DNA of 64,000 nt from NCBI GenBank assembly GCA_018658715.1, contig JABHUQ010000041.1, forward strand, positions 22,642-86,641. Reading direction: 5' to 3'. The notes under the pieces were generated by a model. It was not told where the DNA came from. It was given only the letters and a program-made list of their open reading frames with translations, and searched no databases. Positions 44,930 to 53,623 of the stretch are shown piece after piece. Origin of the DNA: Fidelibacterota bacterium (lineage in GTDB: Bacteria > Fidelibacterota > Marinisomatia > Marinisomatales > UBA1611). How positions within the stretch are numbered: the first letter of the stretch is position 1; each line of letters opens with the position of its first letter. The translations under genes and the position numbers were made by a program.

Positions 44930-46018
44930 ATGTTCAATAAAAAATCTATTATTATAGGTCTTATAGGAATCATAGGGTTCATACCTGCATGCGTCGATAG
45001 TTCAAAAAATGATGAAATTGAATCAAATAGTGTAGAGGTTATAACTGATGATTTGAATTTTTCACCACATTATACAAATTTGGTAACTCAATCGTCTGAA
45101 ACAAATACCTATGACATTAAGTTTTTCTTTGGTCCTTATCTCATAGGTGGAACAAACTATGGGTCTTATTTTGTTGGATTAAACCAAGGTGCCGTGGTTA
45201 AAGCCGCTTTAGATAGTACACATAACTTCGAATCAGCCGAGCTCCCTATTACTTGGTGTGTTGATGCCGAATGCCCACCATATGAAAATCCGAACTTAGG
45301 TTTTGATATTTATGACGACACTGACGAATTAGACTCGACTCATTATGTCATTGGTGCAAATTGGGCTGATTTAGGATCATATGGGTTTGATGGTGGCCAT
45401 GGTATCGCTTCTTTTGACAGTACAGTTTATTTCATTTATTCAGCAAATTATGAATGGGTTAAATTTTCTGTAAATTGGGCTAGCCCCGATTCGTTCAGTG
45501 TTAAATATGCTTTACAGAATAGTGACGGAACCTTTGGTGATACACAAGAAATAATGGCGGGCGGGTATACAACATTAGCTTATTATAATTATGTATATTT
45601 TGATTTTTCGACTGGGAGCATCATTGAACCAGATGAATGGCATGTTGGGTTTACAGCTTCTCCAGTTTATTCAGAAGAGTTAAAAAGTATGCAATACGTG
45701 CCATACGTATTATTTAATTCTGATATAGGTGTAAAAGTGTCCATCATCAATGATGTGGCTTTTGATGAATTATTAGAAGTCCCGGGAACTGTGGATTGGC
45801 TAGAAACTCCTGGCGATTTTATTCAGTTTGGATATGAAGGCGATAGAGAAATTCTTGTTTACCATCCTGAACCGCCGTACAACCATAAGGTTATAGTAGA
45901 AAACCCAGAATATGTCTATATCATAGATACTGGATCTGGTATATATAAACTTACCTTCCCAAATGAAGACAGTTATGATAGTGGAATACTTCAATATATT
46001 TATGAACAAATTCAATAA
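44930..46018 (+). CDS. HmuY-like surface lipoprotein
   Basis: 362 residues with a lipobox (GIIGFIPACVDSS). The mature protein shows the HmuY-type pattern: YDIKFFFGPYLIGGTNYGSY near the start, repeated beta strands, and an end IIDTGSGIYKLTFPNEDSYD that matches the terminal strands of the family. Much longer than HmuY of Porphyromonas (about 215), with an insert at 80-200. HmuY proteins bind haem for delivery to the TonB receptor; ligand residues are not conserved enough to confirm here. Two bp after the receptor gene. Confidence 0.65.
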   Translation: MFNKKSIIIGLIGIIGFIPACVDSSKNDEIESNSVEVITDDLNFSPHYTNLVTQSSETNTYDIKFFFGPYLIGGTNYGSYFVGLNQGAVVKAALDSTHNFESAELPITWCVDAECPPYENPNLGFDIYDDTDELDSTHYVIGANWADLGSYGFDGGHGIASFDSTVYFIYSANYEWVKFSVNWASPDSFSVKYALQNSDGTFGDTQEIMAGGYTTLAYYNYVYFDFSTGSIIEPDEWHVGFTASPVYSEELKSMQYVPYVLFNSDIGVKVSIINDVAFDELLEVPGTVDWLETPGDFIQFGYEGDREILVYHPEPPYNHKVIVENPEYVYIIDTGSGIYKLTFPNEDSYDSGILQYIYEQIQ

Positions 46019-46036
46019 AGGAATCCTTTTTAACTC

Positions 46037-46627
46037 ATGAAACAATTATTAAAACAAATTGGACACATTGCCCTGTTAACATTTTTTATTATTCTATCAA
46101 TCGGTGCTTCAATGCCTATATTAATGGATGATTATAATGATCATCCAAATATGATACCAAAATACCGCGATAAATGTACTATTTGTCATGTATATGAAGA
46201 TGGATCAGGCCCTTTATCAAACTTTGGGGGAAAGTACGATAGAGCTGGTTTAGACTTTAGTGAAACACTTATGAATGAATTTCCGAACTTATTCAATATA
46301 AATGGGGCTTCTCCTAAAATTAAAACGACAGAAAATATTATTGGAAATGTATCTGTCCCCGGGAATGAACCTTTTAACTTGAAAAAATATTACCGTGAGG
46401 AATGTAAAAACTGCCATGGCAAATATGGGGACGGTGACCCTTTCCAAGGTGTACCCGCATGGGCTAATAGAAAATGGATTAATGAAAGAGCTTCTAAATA
46501 TGATGAATTATTAGGCATAATATTAAATGGAAAAGACAAAATGATTGGACATGCCGGAAAAATAACCGTTGATGAAGCTAAAGAATTATTAGATCTTGTT
46601 ATTAAAATTGCAAAAAAATATTCTTAA
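46037..46627 (+). CDS. Di-haem c-type cytochrome
   Basis: 196 residues with an N-terminal hydrophobic export helix. Two CxxCH sites: DKCTICHVYED and EECKNCHGKYGDG, the second in a class I cytochrome c context (GDGDPFQGVP, and a terminal helix DEAKELLDLVIKIAKKY). Periplasmic electron carrier, possibly membrane-anchored. Placed between HmuY-like and DUF3386-like genes, a few kb before the Rieske/cytochrome b set. Confidence 0.85.
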   Translation: MKQLLKQIGHIALLTFFIILSIGASMPILMDDYNDHPNMIPKYRDKCTICHVYEDGSGPLSNFGGKYDRAGLDFSETLMNEFPNLFNINGASPKIKTTENIIGNVSVPGNEPFNLKKYYREECKNCHGKYGDGDPFQGVPAWANRKWINERASKYDELLGIILNGKDKMIGHAGKITVDEAKELLDLVIKIAKKYS

Positions 46628-46651
46628 TTAATAATGAAGGGAAATTATAAA

Positions 46652-48685
46652 ATGAAACTATTCAAGCAATTTACTCTACTCATGGTTTTATCAACCATTA
46701 TGATTATGGATACTGCATCAGGACGTTCTATTGATTTGAGAGATTATTATCCTCTTAATGATGGGAACAAATGGACTTATCAGTTTCGCGCATTCCAACC
46801 TGATGGGCAAATTAAGTATAGTATTAAAGAATACACTGTTACCGGTGATTTAGAACTGGAAAATGGTGAAATAGTTAAAAAACTTGAAGATCATCGCGGG
46901 TGGTATTACCTCCTAACCATTGATAAAGATCGATATCTTCATTGGGGAGAACATGAAAACCGGGGGCTTGTAACAAATAATCCGCCATTTAGCTTTTATG
47001 ATACAGGATATACCTACGGAAAAAAGTATGCATTTGCTCATGCTATTAGTGATGGTTCTGCACGTGGAACCGAAGTTGTATTTAATGGATATGAAAGCAT
47101 CAGAACATCTGCTGGAGAATTTAAAAATTGTCTAAAAAGTACATTTACATACATTAATCCAAATGGCTCTACATTTGAATCAGTAACGTGGTTAGCAAAA
47201 GGGGTAGGTGTAGTCAAAAAAGAATTCTCTATTTTTTCTCCAAAAGCAGGGCAAACATTGCGATTCGATCGTGAATTAATTCATGCAAATATCAATGGTA
47301 AAAAAGTGGGTGGAAAAAGTTCTCCAACTGTAGATAATTGGAAAGATTATTTCCCATTTTATCAAGGAGACTCTTGGACCTATGACTGGACATATACTTT
47401 AGGGAATGGAATTACAAAATCAGAGGATCGTAAACGCGAATATTTAGGAACTGAATTTTTTGATACCGGTGTTGCATTTAAATTGATAGATAATAAGGGT
47501 AGTTATTTATACTATAGTGCTTTTGCAGATCGAGGAATAATGATTCACGGATCATTTGAAAATAGACCTGGTGGGCAAGTCTTTACTTATCAACCAGCTA
47601 TTAAACTATTACGCCCTGATCAAGTCATTGGGCGCGAATACACTTGGAGTGAACCCGAAGCAGACCAACCGGAAAATGTGGGGCGATATAAACGCCTACA
47701 ACATTGGACATCCGAGGCTGAAGGATTTCAAACATTAGAAACACCAGTGGGCCTGTTTAATGTGCTAAGAGTGAGACTCGCATGGAGCACATCAAAATCC
47801 TGGGTTTCACAGTGGTATTATTTAGCAGAAAATATTGGTATTGTAGGAATGGATTATGAAGCAATCGATAAAATTACTGGGAAACGTATCATTAGTTTAG
47901 TTGCACGAATTAAAGAAGCAACACTTCAAGGTGATAGTGTAACAAATCTTGGTGAATTAGAAACACATGTTAAAAATGTAGAAGCAGCAATGGCAAAATT
48001 GAAAGATGACCCTAAAGCACGAAAAATATTCAAAGATGCTTTTGAAAATAGATATACTTGGAAAGATGGCTTCCCTGGACTTACTGCAGATTTAAATATT
48101 ATTAACCACGGTAAAAAACCAATTGAGGCATCCATTACTGTAGATAGAAATCTTGTAGTTGACTTTGAATGTGATGATTGCGGTGGCGAATTGAGATCTT
48201 TGGTTCGAGCTCAAGTCAGCCAATTTGTGACTCATCGTGTGTATGAACCTTTTGATGAAAAGTACGCAAAAGGTGAAGCATTTTTTCAAGTTGTTAAAAA
48301 ACGAAAAAAAGGTATGTGGGAAATTACTGCTGATGGTGAAACAGCCATGGGATCTTGGTATTTAATTGATTCTAAAACAAATGAAGTTCGTCAATTGACA
48401 AGAACCCTAGGCGGACCTGTTAAATTTATGATTCATCATGAAAAGAATATTATTACTGAAGAAGGAAATTATATCGCAAATTATTATCCAGTCAAATTTT
48501 ATATAGAAGATGGTGAAAATAAGCACAATTTAGGGGAAGTTGTTTATGATGATAAATTCGTGAAGGATGGTAAATGGTGGCTCCCAGAACATCGTATTTT
48601 AAAAGGGAGTCTACCTCAACCAGATATGTCTGTCATCGATGTTGATTTAGAGTTGCTATTTGAAAATGTGACCTATATGCAATAG
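46652..48685 (+). CDS. Secreted protein with C-terminal DUF3386-like domain
   Basis: 677 residues from the ATG at 46652, preceded by AGGG; an ATG at 46634 lacks a ribosome-binding site. Signal peptide MKLFKQFTLLMVLSTIMIM. The N-terminal 420 residues hold two similar units (RDYYPLNDGNKWTYQF and KDYFPFYQGDSWTYDW, each ending in an LAKGVGVVKKEFS / LAENIGIVGMDYE strand). The end (from about 465) resembles DUF3386: ARKIFKDAFENRYTWKDGFP then TADLNI, as in cyanobacterial proteins. Function unknown. A Cys pair occurs in FECDDCGGEL. Last gene before the 36-bp palindrome. Confidence 0.7.
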   Translation: MKLFKQFTLLMVLSTIMIMDTASGRSIDLRDYYPLNDGNKWTYQFRAFQPDGQIKYSIKEYTVTGDLELENGEIVKKLEDHRGWYYLLTIDKDRYLHWGEHENRGLVTNNPPFSFYDTGYTYGKKYAFAHAISDGSARGTEVVFNGYESIRTSAGEFKNCLKSTFTYINPNGSTFESVTWLAKGVGVVKKEFSIFSPKAGQTLRFDRELIHANINGKKVGGKSSPTVDNWKDYFPFYQGDSWTYDWTYTLGNGITKSEDRKREYLGTEFFDTGVAFKLIDNKGSYLYYSAFADRGIMIHGSFENRPGGQVFTYQPAIKLLRPDQVIGREYTWSEPEADQPENVGRYKRLQHWTSEAEGFQTLETPVGLFNVLRVRLAWSTSKSWVSQWYYLAENIGIVGMDYEAIDKITGKRIISLVARIKEATLQGDSVTNLGELETHVKNVEAAMAKLKDDPKARKIFKDAFENRYTWKDGFPGLTADLNIINHGKKPIEASITVDRNLVVDFECDDCGGELRSLVRAQVSQFVTHRVYEPFDEKYAKGEAFFQVVKKRKKGMWEITADGETAMGSWYLIDSKTNEVRQLTRTLGGPVKFMIHHEKNIITEEGNYIANYYPVKFYIEDGENKHNLGEVVYDDKFVKDGKWWLPEHRILKGSLPQPDMSVIDVDLELLFENVTYMQ

Positions 48686-48716
48686 TTCATTTATTATAAA
48701 TAATAAATGAACTATT
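48681..48716 (+). repeat. Perfect 36-bp inverted repeat over the stop codon
   Basis: Sixteen-base arms (AATAGTTCATTTATTA and its complement) with a TAAA loop, no mismatch, including the TAG stop of the DUF3386-like gene. A very AT-rich hairpin without a T-run: it could stabilise the mRNA end, mark a weak terminator, or bind a protein. Confidence 0.7.
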
Positions 48717-48742
48717 GAATAAAATAACTTGACTTTACAATG

Positions 48743-48774
48743 AAGGGTGTTTGATTTTCAAATGCCCTTTTTTT
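48743..48774 (+). terminator. Rho-independent terminator-like hairpin just before the Rieske gene
   Basis: AAGGGTGTTTGA / TCAAATGCCCTT stem with a short loop, followed by a T-run. It ends only 6 bp before the Rieske ATG, leaving no room for a promoter after it, so it could act as an attenuator in the leader of the Rieske-cytochrome b transcript. Confidence 0.7.
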
Positions 48775-48780
48775 ACTATC

Positions 48781-49281
48781 ATGAATAAAATCACACGAAG
48801 AAACTTTTTAAAAACTTGGCAGGGTGTCGTAGGAGCCTTTGCTACATTGGCTACTATTCCCTCCCTTTATTACTGGTGGTGGGATCAGCCTCATAAACCT
48901 AATAATACTGAAAACTGGATTGATTTAGGCAAAGCAAAAAAAATCAAAGAAAATCTTTGGCTTAAACGACCTATTTCATTTGACATTCAAGATCGTTGGA
49001 AAACTAGAACAATAAAAGAAATGCTCTATGTTTTTCGCATGGGTAAATCTGTTACTATTTTAAGTTCTATTTGTCCTCATGCCGGATGCCTCATAAAAAC
49101 CGAAAATAATGGATTTATATGCCCATGCCACAATAGTTTTTTTGACAATAAAGGTTTGGTGGTTGAAGGGCCTTCTCCCCGACCATTAGATTCAATGGAA
49201 TGGACTGTTAAAAAGGGGCGCTTATACGTTAAGTACGAACAATTTAGGTCTGGGATAGGAACCAAAGAATTATTGGGTTGA
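48781..49281 (+). CDS. Rieske [2Fe-2S] protein with Tat signal
   Basis: 166 residues. Twin-arginine anchor ITRRNFLKTWQGVVGAFATL. Cluster motifs C98-P-H100-A-G-C103 and C114-P-C116-H117, including the disulfide cysteines of quinol-oxidising Rieske proteins, with CHNSFFDNKG in place of the usual CHGS. Start chosen at the ATG; earlier in-frame starts lie in the terminator. Works with the cytochrome b encoded 3 bp downstream as a menaquinol-oxidising complex. Confidence 0.88.
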   Translation: MNKITRRNFLKTWQGVVGAFATLATIPSLYYWWWDQPHKPNNTENWIDLGKAKKIKENLWLKRPISFDIQDRWKTRTIKEMLYVFRMGKSVTILSSICPHAGCLIKTENNGFICPCHNSFFDNKGLVVEGPSPRPLDSMEWTVKKGRLYVKYEQFRSGIGTKELLG

Positions 49282-49284
49282 TTT

Positions 49285-50490
49285 GTGACAATTAAATCTA
49301 TATTTAAAATAAGTGCAGGAATTAGTTTTATATTTCTAAGTCTCTTAATGGTTACAGGTTGGGGACTAGGTGGCGGTTATATTCCGTCTGACTCTGAAGC
49401 TTTTTCATCAATCTTATATCTTCGAAATATGGGTGGAGTTGGACAAATGATTCGTAGCCTCCATTTTTATTTATCCTCTAGTCTTATTATATCGGGATTT
49501 ATATTTCTTATCTCATTTTATATTCTTGGTTATGTCTCCCGCTTTACAAAACAATGGTATTTTTCATTAATAATTTATTTTCTAATTGTTGGGAGTTGCT
49601 TCACAGGTTACCTACTGCCAATGGATCAAAATGCTTTTTGGGGAACACTAGTCAGGTTAGGTATTGTTGAAACCATCCCATTTTTTGGTACTTTTATAGC
49701 AAACATATTAAGGGGTGGATTAACAATTGGTTCAGAAACATTATCACGTTTTTTCACAATTCACAGCTCAATTATACCCATTTTTTTATCTGTTATTTCT
49801 CTAGTACTTATTCAATCTCAATGGGAAAATATAAAACTAATTGTATCTAGAGCTTCAATTTTATACGGTACAATCTTAGGCGTAATTCTCCTCTACTATT
49901 GGGCTTTTTCATTCTCCGCGCCCTTAGAACTGCCAGCGAATCCAATTGATGTTGAATATATCCCACGCCCAGAATGGTATTTTCTCTGGTTATTTGAATT
50001 TGGGAAATATGTCGAATGGGCACCATGGATCCGAAGTGCCTTACTTCCGCTCCTTGGAACACTTTTTTTATTTGGCCTTCCATTCATAAAACAGCAATCA
50101 TCCAAACAACGCTACACAATTGCTATCACTTGGTGTAGTGTTTGGCTAATATTAACAGGTATAACATTATACGCCGACCGAAACCTCCCAGATAAATTAG
50201 ATTATGAAGCTGCTATGTTTGTCGAGGCAAAAGAAAATTACCAAAGTCTCTGTTATGATTGCCATGGTTCAACAGGGAAAGGTGATGGTCCACAATCAAA
50301 AACATTTAGTCTAGAGTCACCAGATTTTACATTAATGGCATATTGGGATCAAACAAGCAACGATCAAATTATTAAAGCTATTAAAGATGGTAAAGGTGAA
50401 GATATGCCTGACTTTAAAAAGAAACTTTCTCAACAGCAAATTGAAGAATTATTAAATATGATGAAAATCTCATATCGTCCAAAATATTAA
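49285..50490 (+). CDS. Cytochrome b (bc-type) with fused C-terminal cytochrome c, lacking one haem-b ligand pair
   Basis: 401 residues, GTG start. Transmembrane part (about 1-300) matches cytochrome b: TGWGLGGGYIPSDSEAF, QMIRSLH60, GYLLPMDQNAFWG, LSRFFTIH160, and the Qo-site PEWY at 229-232. The partners expected 14-15 residues after each His (the bH ligands) are Phe74 and Val174/Leu175, so only the bL pair remains. The C-terminal domain (about 305-401) is cytochrome c with CYDCHGSTGKGDG and a Met-containing GEDMPDFKK. Fusing b, subunit IV-like and c parts is known in other bacteria; loss of both bH ligands is not usual. Confidence 0.8.
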   Translation: MTIKSIFKISAGISFIFLSLLMVTGWGLGGGYIPSDSEAFSSILYLRNMGGVGQMIRSLHFYLSSSLIISGFIFLISFYILGYVSRFTKQWYFSLIIYFLIVGSCFTGYLLPMDQNAFWGTLVRLGIVETIPFFGTFIANILRGGLTIGSETLSRFFTIHSSIIPIFLSVISLVLIQSQWENIKLIVSRASILYGTILGVILLYYWAFSFSAPLELPANPIDVEYIPRPEWYFLWLFEFGKYVEWAPWIRSALLPLLGTLFLFGLPFIKQQSSKQRYTIAITWCSVWLILTGITLYADRNLPDKLDYEAAMFVEAKENYQSLCYDCHGSTGKGDGPQSKTFSLESPDFTLMAYWDQTSNDQIIKAIKDGKGEDMPDFKKKLSQQQIEELLNMMKISYRPKY

Positions 50491-50548
50491 TTGTAATTTT
50501 TACATCTTAATTTGGGATATCTAACTAAATAAATTAAAAGGATTATAA

Positions 50549-50926
50549 ATGAAATTTCGTACCATCTTAAAATGTAATATATTTATACTTTCTATTTTAT
50601 CTGCTTCTTGGGGACAGTCTGGATTTAAAAATCTTCAAGTATTAGATAAAAATATATCTAAAGATAATCTAAAAGCTACGATGAATAGTTTCAGTGATTA
50701 TTTAGATGTTAAATGTTCTTTTTGCCATATTTTGGATGAATATCACAAAGATGATAAAGAGCATAAACGAATCACTCGTGATATGATTCAACTCACACAA
50801 ATGATTAGAAAAAATGGTGCCCAGTATTTTTCCAAGGAATATAAGGCAGATCAATTCACCTGTTATACCTGTCATAATGGAAGCGCTGAAATAACACCTT
50901 ATAATCCAGATGAAGATTGGCCATAA
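50549..50926 (+). CDS. Small di-haem cytochrome c (reaction-centre cytochrome c-like)
   Basis: 125 residues, signal peptide to about 22. FKNLQVLDKNISKDNLKATM then VKCSFCHILDEY and FTCYTCHNGSAEI match the CytoC_RC-type domain, reduced to two haems. The type is common in Bacteroidota and relatives lacking photosynthesis. Likely accepts electrons from the Rieske/cytochrome b complex upstream. Confidence 0.83.
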   Translation: MKFRTILKCNIFILSILSASWGQSGFKNLQVLDKNISKDNLKATMNSFSDYLDVKCSFCHILDEYHKDDKEHKRITRDMIQLTQMIRKNGAQYFSKEYKADQFTCYTCHNGSAEITPYNPDEDWP

Positions 50927-50959
50927 CCTTTATTAAATCCTTACCTATAGTGAGGAGAT

Positions 50960-51061
50960 ATGATTCAAAATAAAGCCACTTCAGTGCGAATTTATATAAA
51001 AGAATTATCGGGTAACCAGCAGGAAATAATTACAAAAATAATAGAAAGTGGTAAAAAATGA
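50960..51061 (+). CDS. Short ORF (33 aa) coupled to the M16 peptidase gene
   Basis: MIQNKATSVRIYIKELSGNQ plus 13 residues; GAGGAG lies just before the ATG (short spacing) and the stop overlaps the M16 start (ATGA). Charged, no TM helix, no recognised family. May be a leader peptide that couples translation, or a small protein. Confidence is limited by its size. Confidence 0.4.
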   Translation: MIQNKATSVRIYIKELSGNQQEIITKIIESGKK

Positions 51062-53610
51062 AATTTTTAAATACAAAATATCTCATTACTTTAATTTTAA
51101 TATCAATGGGGTTTGGGTCATCCCTTCCATCGGGTGTATCCATTCATAAATTAAATAATGGAATGGATGTTATTCTAATCGAGAATAAATCATTACCTAT
51201 GGTTGGAGCAAATGTTGTAGTTAAGACCGGTTCGGCATATGAAACATATGCCACAAGCGGAATGAGTCATATGCTGGAGCATTTACTATTCAATGGAACA
51301 ACTACTCGAAAACAAAAAGAATTGTACGATGATGGCGATCGAATTGGAGCTTATAATAATGCAAATACGGGTGAATATTATACAAATTATATGATGGTCA
51401 CTCCGACTGAACATATTCAGTCTGGAATGAAAATTCAGGCAGATATGCTTTTCAATTCCATTCTTCCTGAAGAAAAATATGATAAAGAAAAAGGGATTGT
51501 TCTAGAAGAAATTGCTCAAAGTTTGGCAAGACCAGGAACTCAAATTGAAACAGATATTCAATCCATATTATTTGACGGTCATTCATTGTCTCTTCCCACT
51601 TTAGGAACGTATTCCACAATTGAATCTCTTCCCCTTCCTCCCGTTCGAGAGTATTATGAAGGCAATTATGTCCCAAATAATATGATTTTAAGTGTGATTG
51701 GGCATTTTGATTCTGAAGAAATGTTAGAGTGGGTAAAAGATATTTATGGCAAACCAGGCCCTGGTTCAGTGTATCGATCGCAAGATGCAGATTTTAATAC
51801 TGGCTTTGAAACACCTAAAAAAAATAGTACAATAACATTCCATCGTTCACATAGCGATTCCACTACAATTATACATTTAGCCTTCGAATTACCTGAACAC
51901 CCTGTTTCAGGCTTTTTTGATTTAATGGAAAATATTCTATCAGAAAAAATGGAAACCCTTGAAGCAGCATCTAAAAAGAAATTTGGAAAATCGGTACAGT
52001 CTATTAAAGGAGAAATACGAAAATCACCTATTAGAAATTATTTAATAGCTAAAGCTACTTTGATTGCAAGTGACCAATTGGATGATTTGATCCATTTTTT
52101 GTCAAATGAAATAAGATCAATAAAATTAAACATAAAAAAGGATGCCATATCTGTTTTTGCAACTTCAAAAAAAACATCTTTTTACAAAAGCCTTGAAAAA
52201 CCCCATATGTTTGGGATATACAATGCCCATATTTTTGCTCAAAAAGGTATCGATGGTTTCTTATCATCCTTCGATGAATCATTATACGGAAAGGCTGCTG
52301 AAACATTGAAGAAATTTCGAATTGAAAGTGAGCCAACTGTTATTATTCATCATCCTATGGATTCCAAAGAGAAAAATGAATCTGGAACTAAATCAGTAAT
52401 ACTTTTTGATCATGATGGTTCGGGCACAACTTTAATCGCTAAACAAAATGCATCCAGCCCCCTTCTAGCTGTTCATTATTTAATGAAACATAAATCCAAT
52501 CTAGAAAATGAATTTGGGGAAAATGCTGCCAAAATCCTTCATAATTGTTTTGGACAAAGAATGAAATCTGAAAAGATTCAAAAACAAATTGCACCATTTG
52601 GTTTCACTTTTACAGTAAATGACAATCCATGGATTCCCATGGATGATATATATCTCCATGATGATTTTGGATATATTCGCGTGGAAGGATTAGCCGATGA
52701 TATGGATGATGCTATTAGATTCCTAAATAATACATTTTTGAATTTTACTCCAACTGAAGAAGAATTTAATAAAGCGAATGCTCCGTCTCATGGCGGATAT
52801 GGTGGAATGAGCCATAAAAATATCGCAAAGGAAAAATTTAATACGTTAGTCGATAAATATATTTACCCCAAAACATTAGAACAAATAGAGCTCCCTCAAT
52901 TGACATACGAATCCCTATTAATCTTTGCAGGAAAATATTGGGCACCTGAAAATGCTATTGTATCCGTTGTATCGCCCGCATCACCTGAAGATGTGAATCA
53001 ATTATTTTCAGGATTTGGGTCCAATGAAGAAAAAGATACAATCATCCCAAATGAAAAAAGTTATCAATTGAATTCTAAATCTGTAACTATTGATGAAGAT
53101 GGTGGCGGAGCGCAATCCTATTTATTTTGGGGATTTATGAAAGATGTGGAACCGAAAGATAAACCTGCATTAACAGCACTTTCATTAATATTAAAAGATA
53201 AAATCGTTTTTGATATTCGTGAAAAACAAGGTATGGCTTATAGAATGCATGCAGGGATTTCACTGAAAAAGAATAAAGCTTTATTTTCTATTAATTTTGG
53301 AACTCGCCCAGAAAATGCAGATGTACTTATTCCTCAATTTCCAGGTTTTTTCTCCAAAAACATGTTGAATGATGTAGACAATGCAACTTTGGAGAAATCA
53401 GTAAATATGTATCTAGGGCGTATGATGTTTCGGCGACTTTCTAGTATCAATCAAGCTTATTATTTGGGGCATTCCTTTTATTTTGATGGAGATATGAATT
53501 CTGATTCAGAATTTTTAGAAAGATTAAAATCTGTAACACTTGATGATTTGAAGTATGTTGCAAAAAAATATATGGATGCAAAAAATCCAATTTCTATTAC
53601 TGTAAGATAA
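51058..53610 (+). CDS. M16 family (pitrilysin-like) zinc metallopeptidase
   Basis: 850 residues with a signal peptide. The inverted zinc motif is intact: H71-M-L-E74-H75 in GMSHMLEHLLFNGTT, with the distal Glu in GIVLEEIAQSLARPG. Second half is the inactive twin domain (YGGMSHKNIAKEKF, and VFDIREKQGMAYRMHAG). Periplasmic or outer-membrane peptide degradation is expected. Followed after 13 bp by an M1-like peptidase, giving a peptidase pair. Confidence 0.9.
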   Translation: MKFLNTKYLITLILISMGFGSSLPSGVSIHKLNNGMDVILIENKSLPMVGANVVVKTGSAYETYATSGMSHMLEHLLFNGTTTRKQKELYDDGDRIGAYNNANTGEYYTNYMMVTPTEHIQSGMKIQADMLFNSILPEEKYDKEKGIVLEEIAQSLARPGTQIETDIQSILFDGHSLSLPTLGTYSTIESLPLPPVREYYEGNYVPNNMILSVIGHFDSEEMLEWVKDIYGKPGPGSVYRSQDADFNTGFETPKKNSTITFHRSHSDSTTIIHLAFELPEHPVSGFFDLMENILSEKMETLEAASKKKFGKSVQSIKGEIRKSPIRNYLIAKATLIASDQLDDLIHFLSNEIRSIKLNIKKDAISVFATSKKTSFYKSLEKPHMFGIYNAHIFAQKGIDGFLSSFDESLYGKAAETLKKFRIESEPTVIIHHPMDSKEKNESGTKSVILFDHDGSGTTLIAKQNASSPLLAVHYLMKHKSNLENEFGENAAKILHNCFGQRMKSEKIQKQIAPFGFTFTVNDNPWIPMDDIYLHDDFGYIRVEGLADDMDDAIRFLNNTFLNFTPTEEEFNKANAPSHGGYGGMSHKNIAKEKFNTLVDKYIYPKTLEQIELPQLTYESLLIFAGKYWAPENAIVSVVSPASPEDVNQLFSGFGSNEEKDTIIPNEKSYQLNSKSVTIDEDGGGAQSYLFWGFMKDVEPKDKPALTALSLILKDKIVFDIREKQGMAYRMHAGISLKKNKALFSINFGTRPENADVLIPQFPGFFSKNMLNDVDNATLEKSVNMYLGRMMFRRLSSINQAYYLGHSFYFDGDMNSDSEFLERLKSVTLDDLKYVAKKYMDAKNPISITVR

Positions 53611-53623
53611 TAGAGGGAAAATT

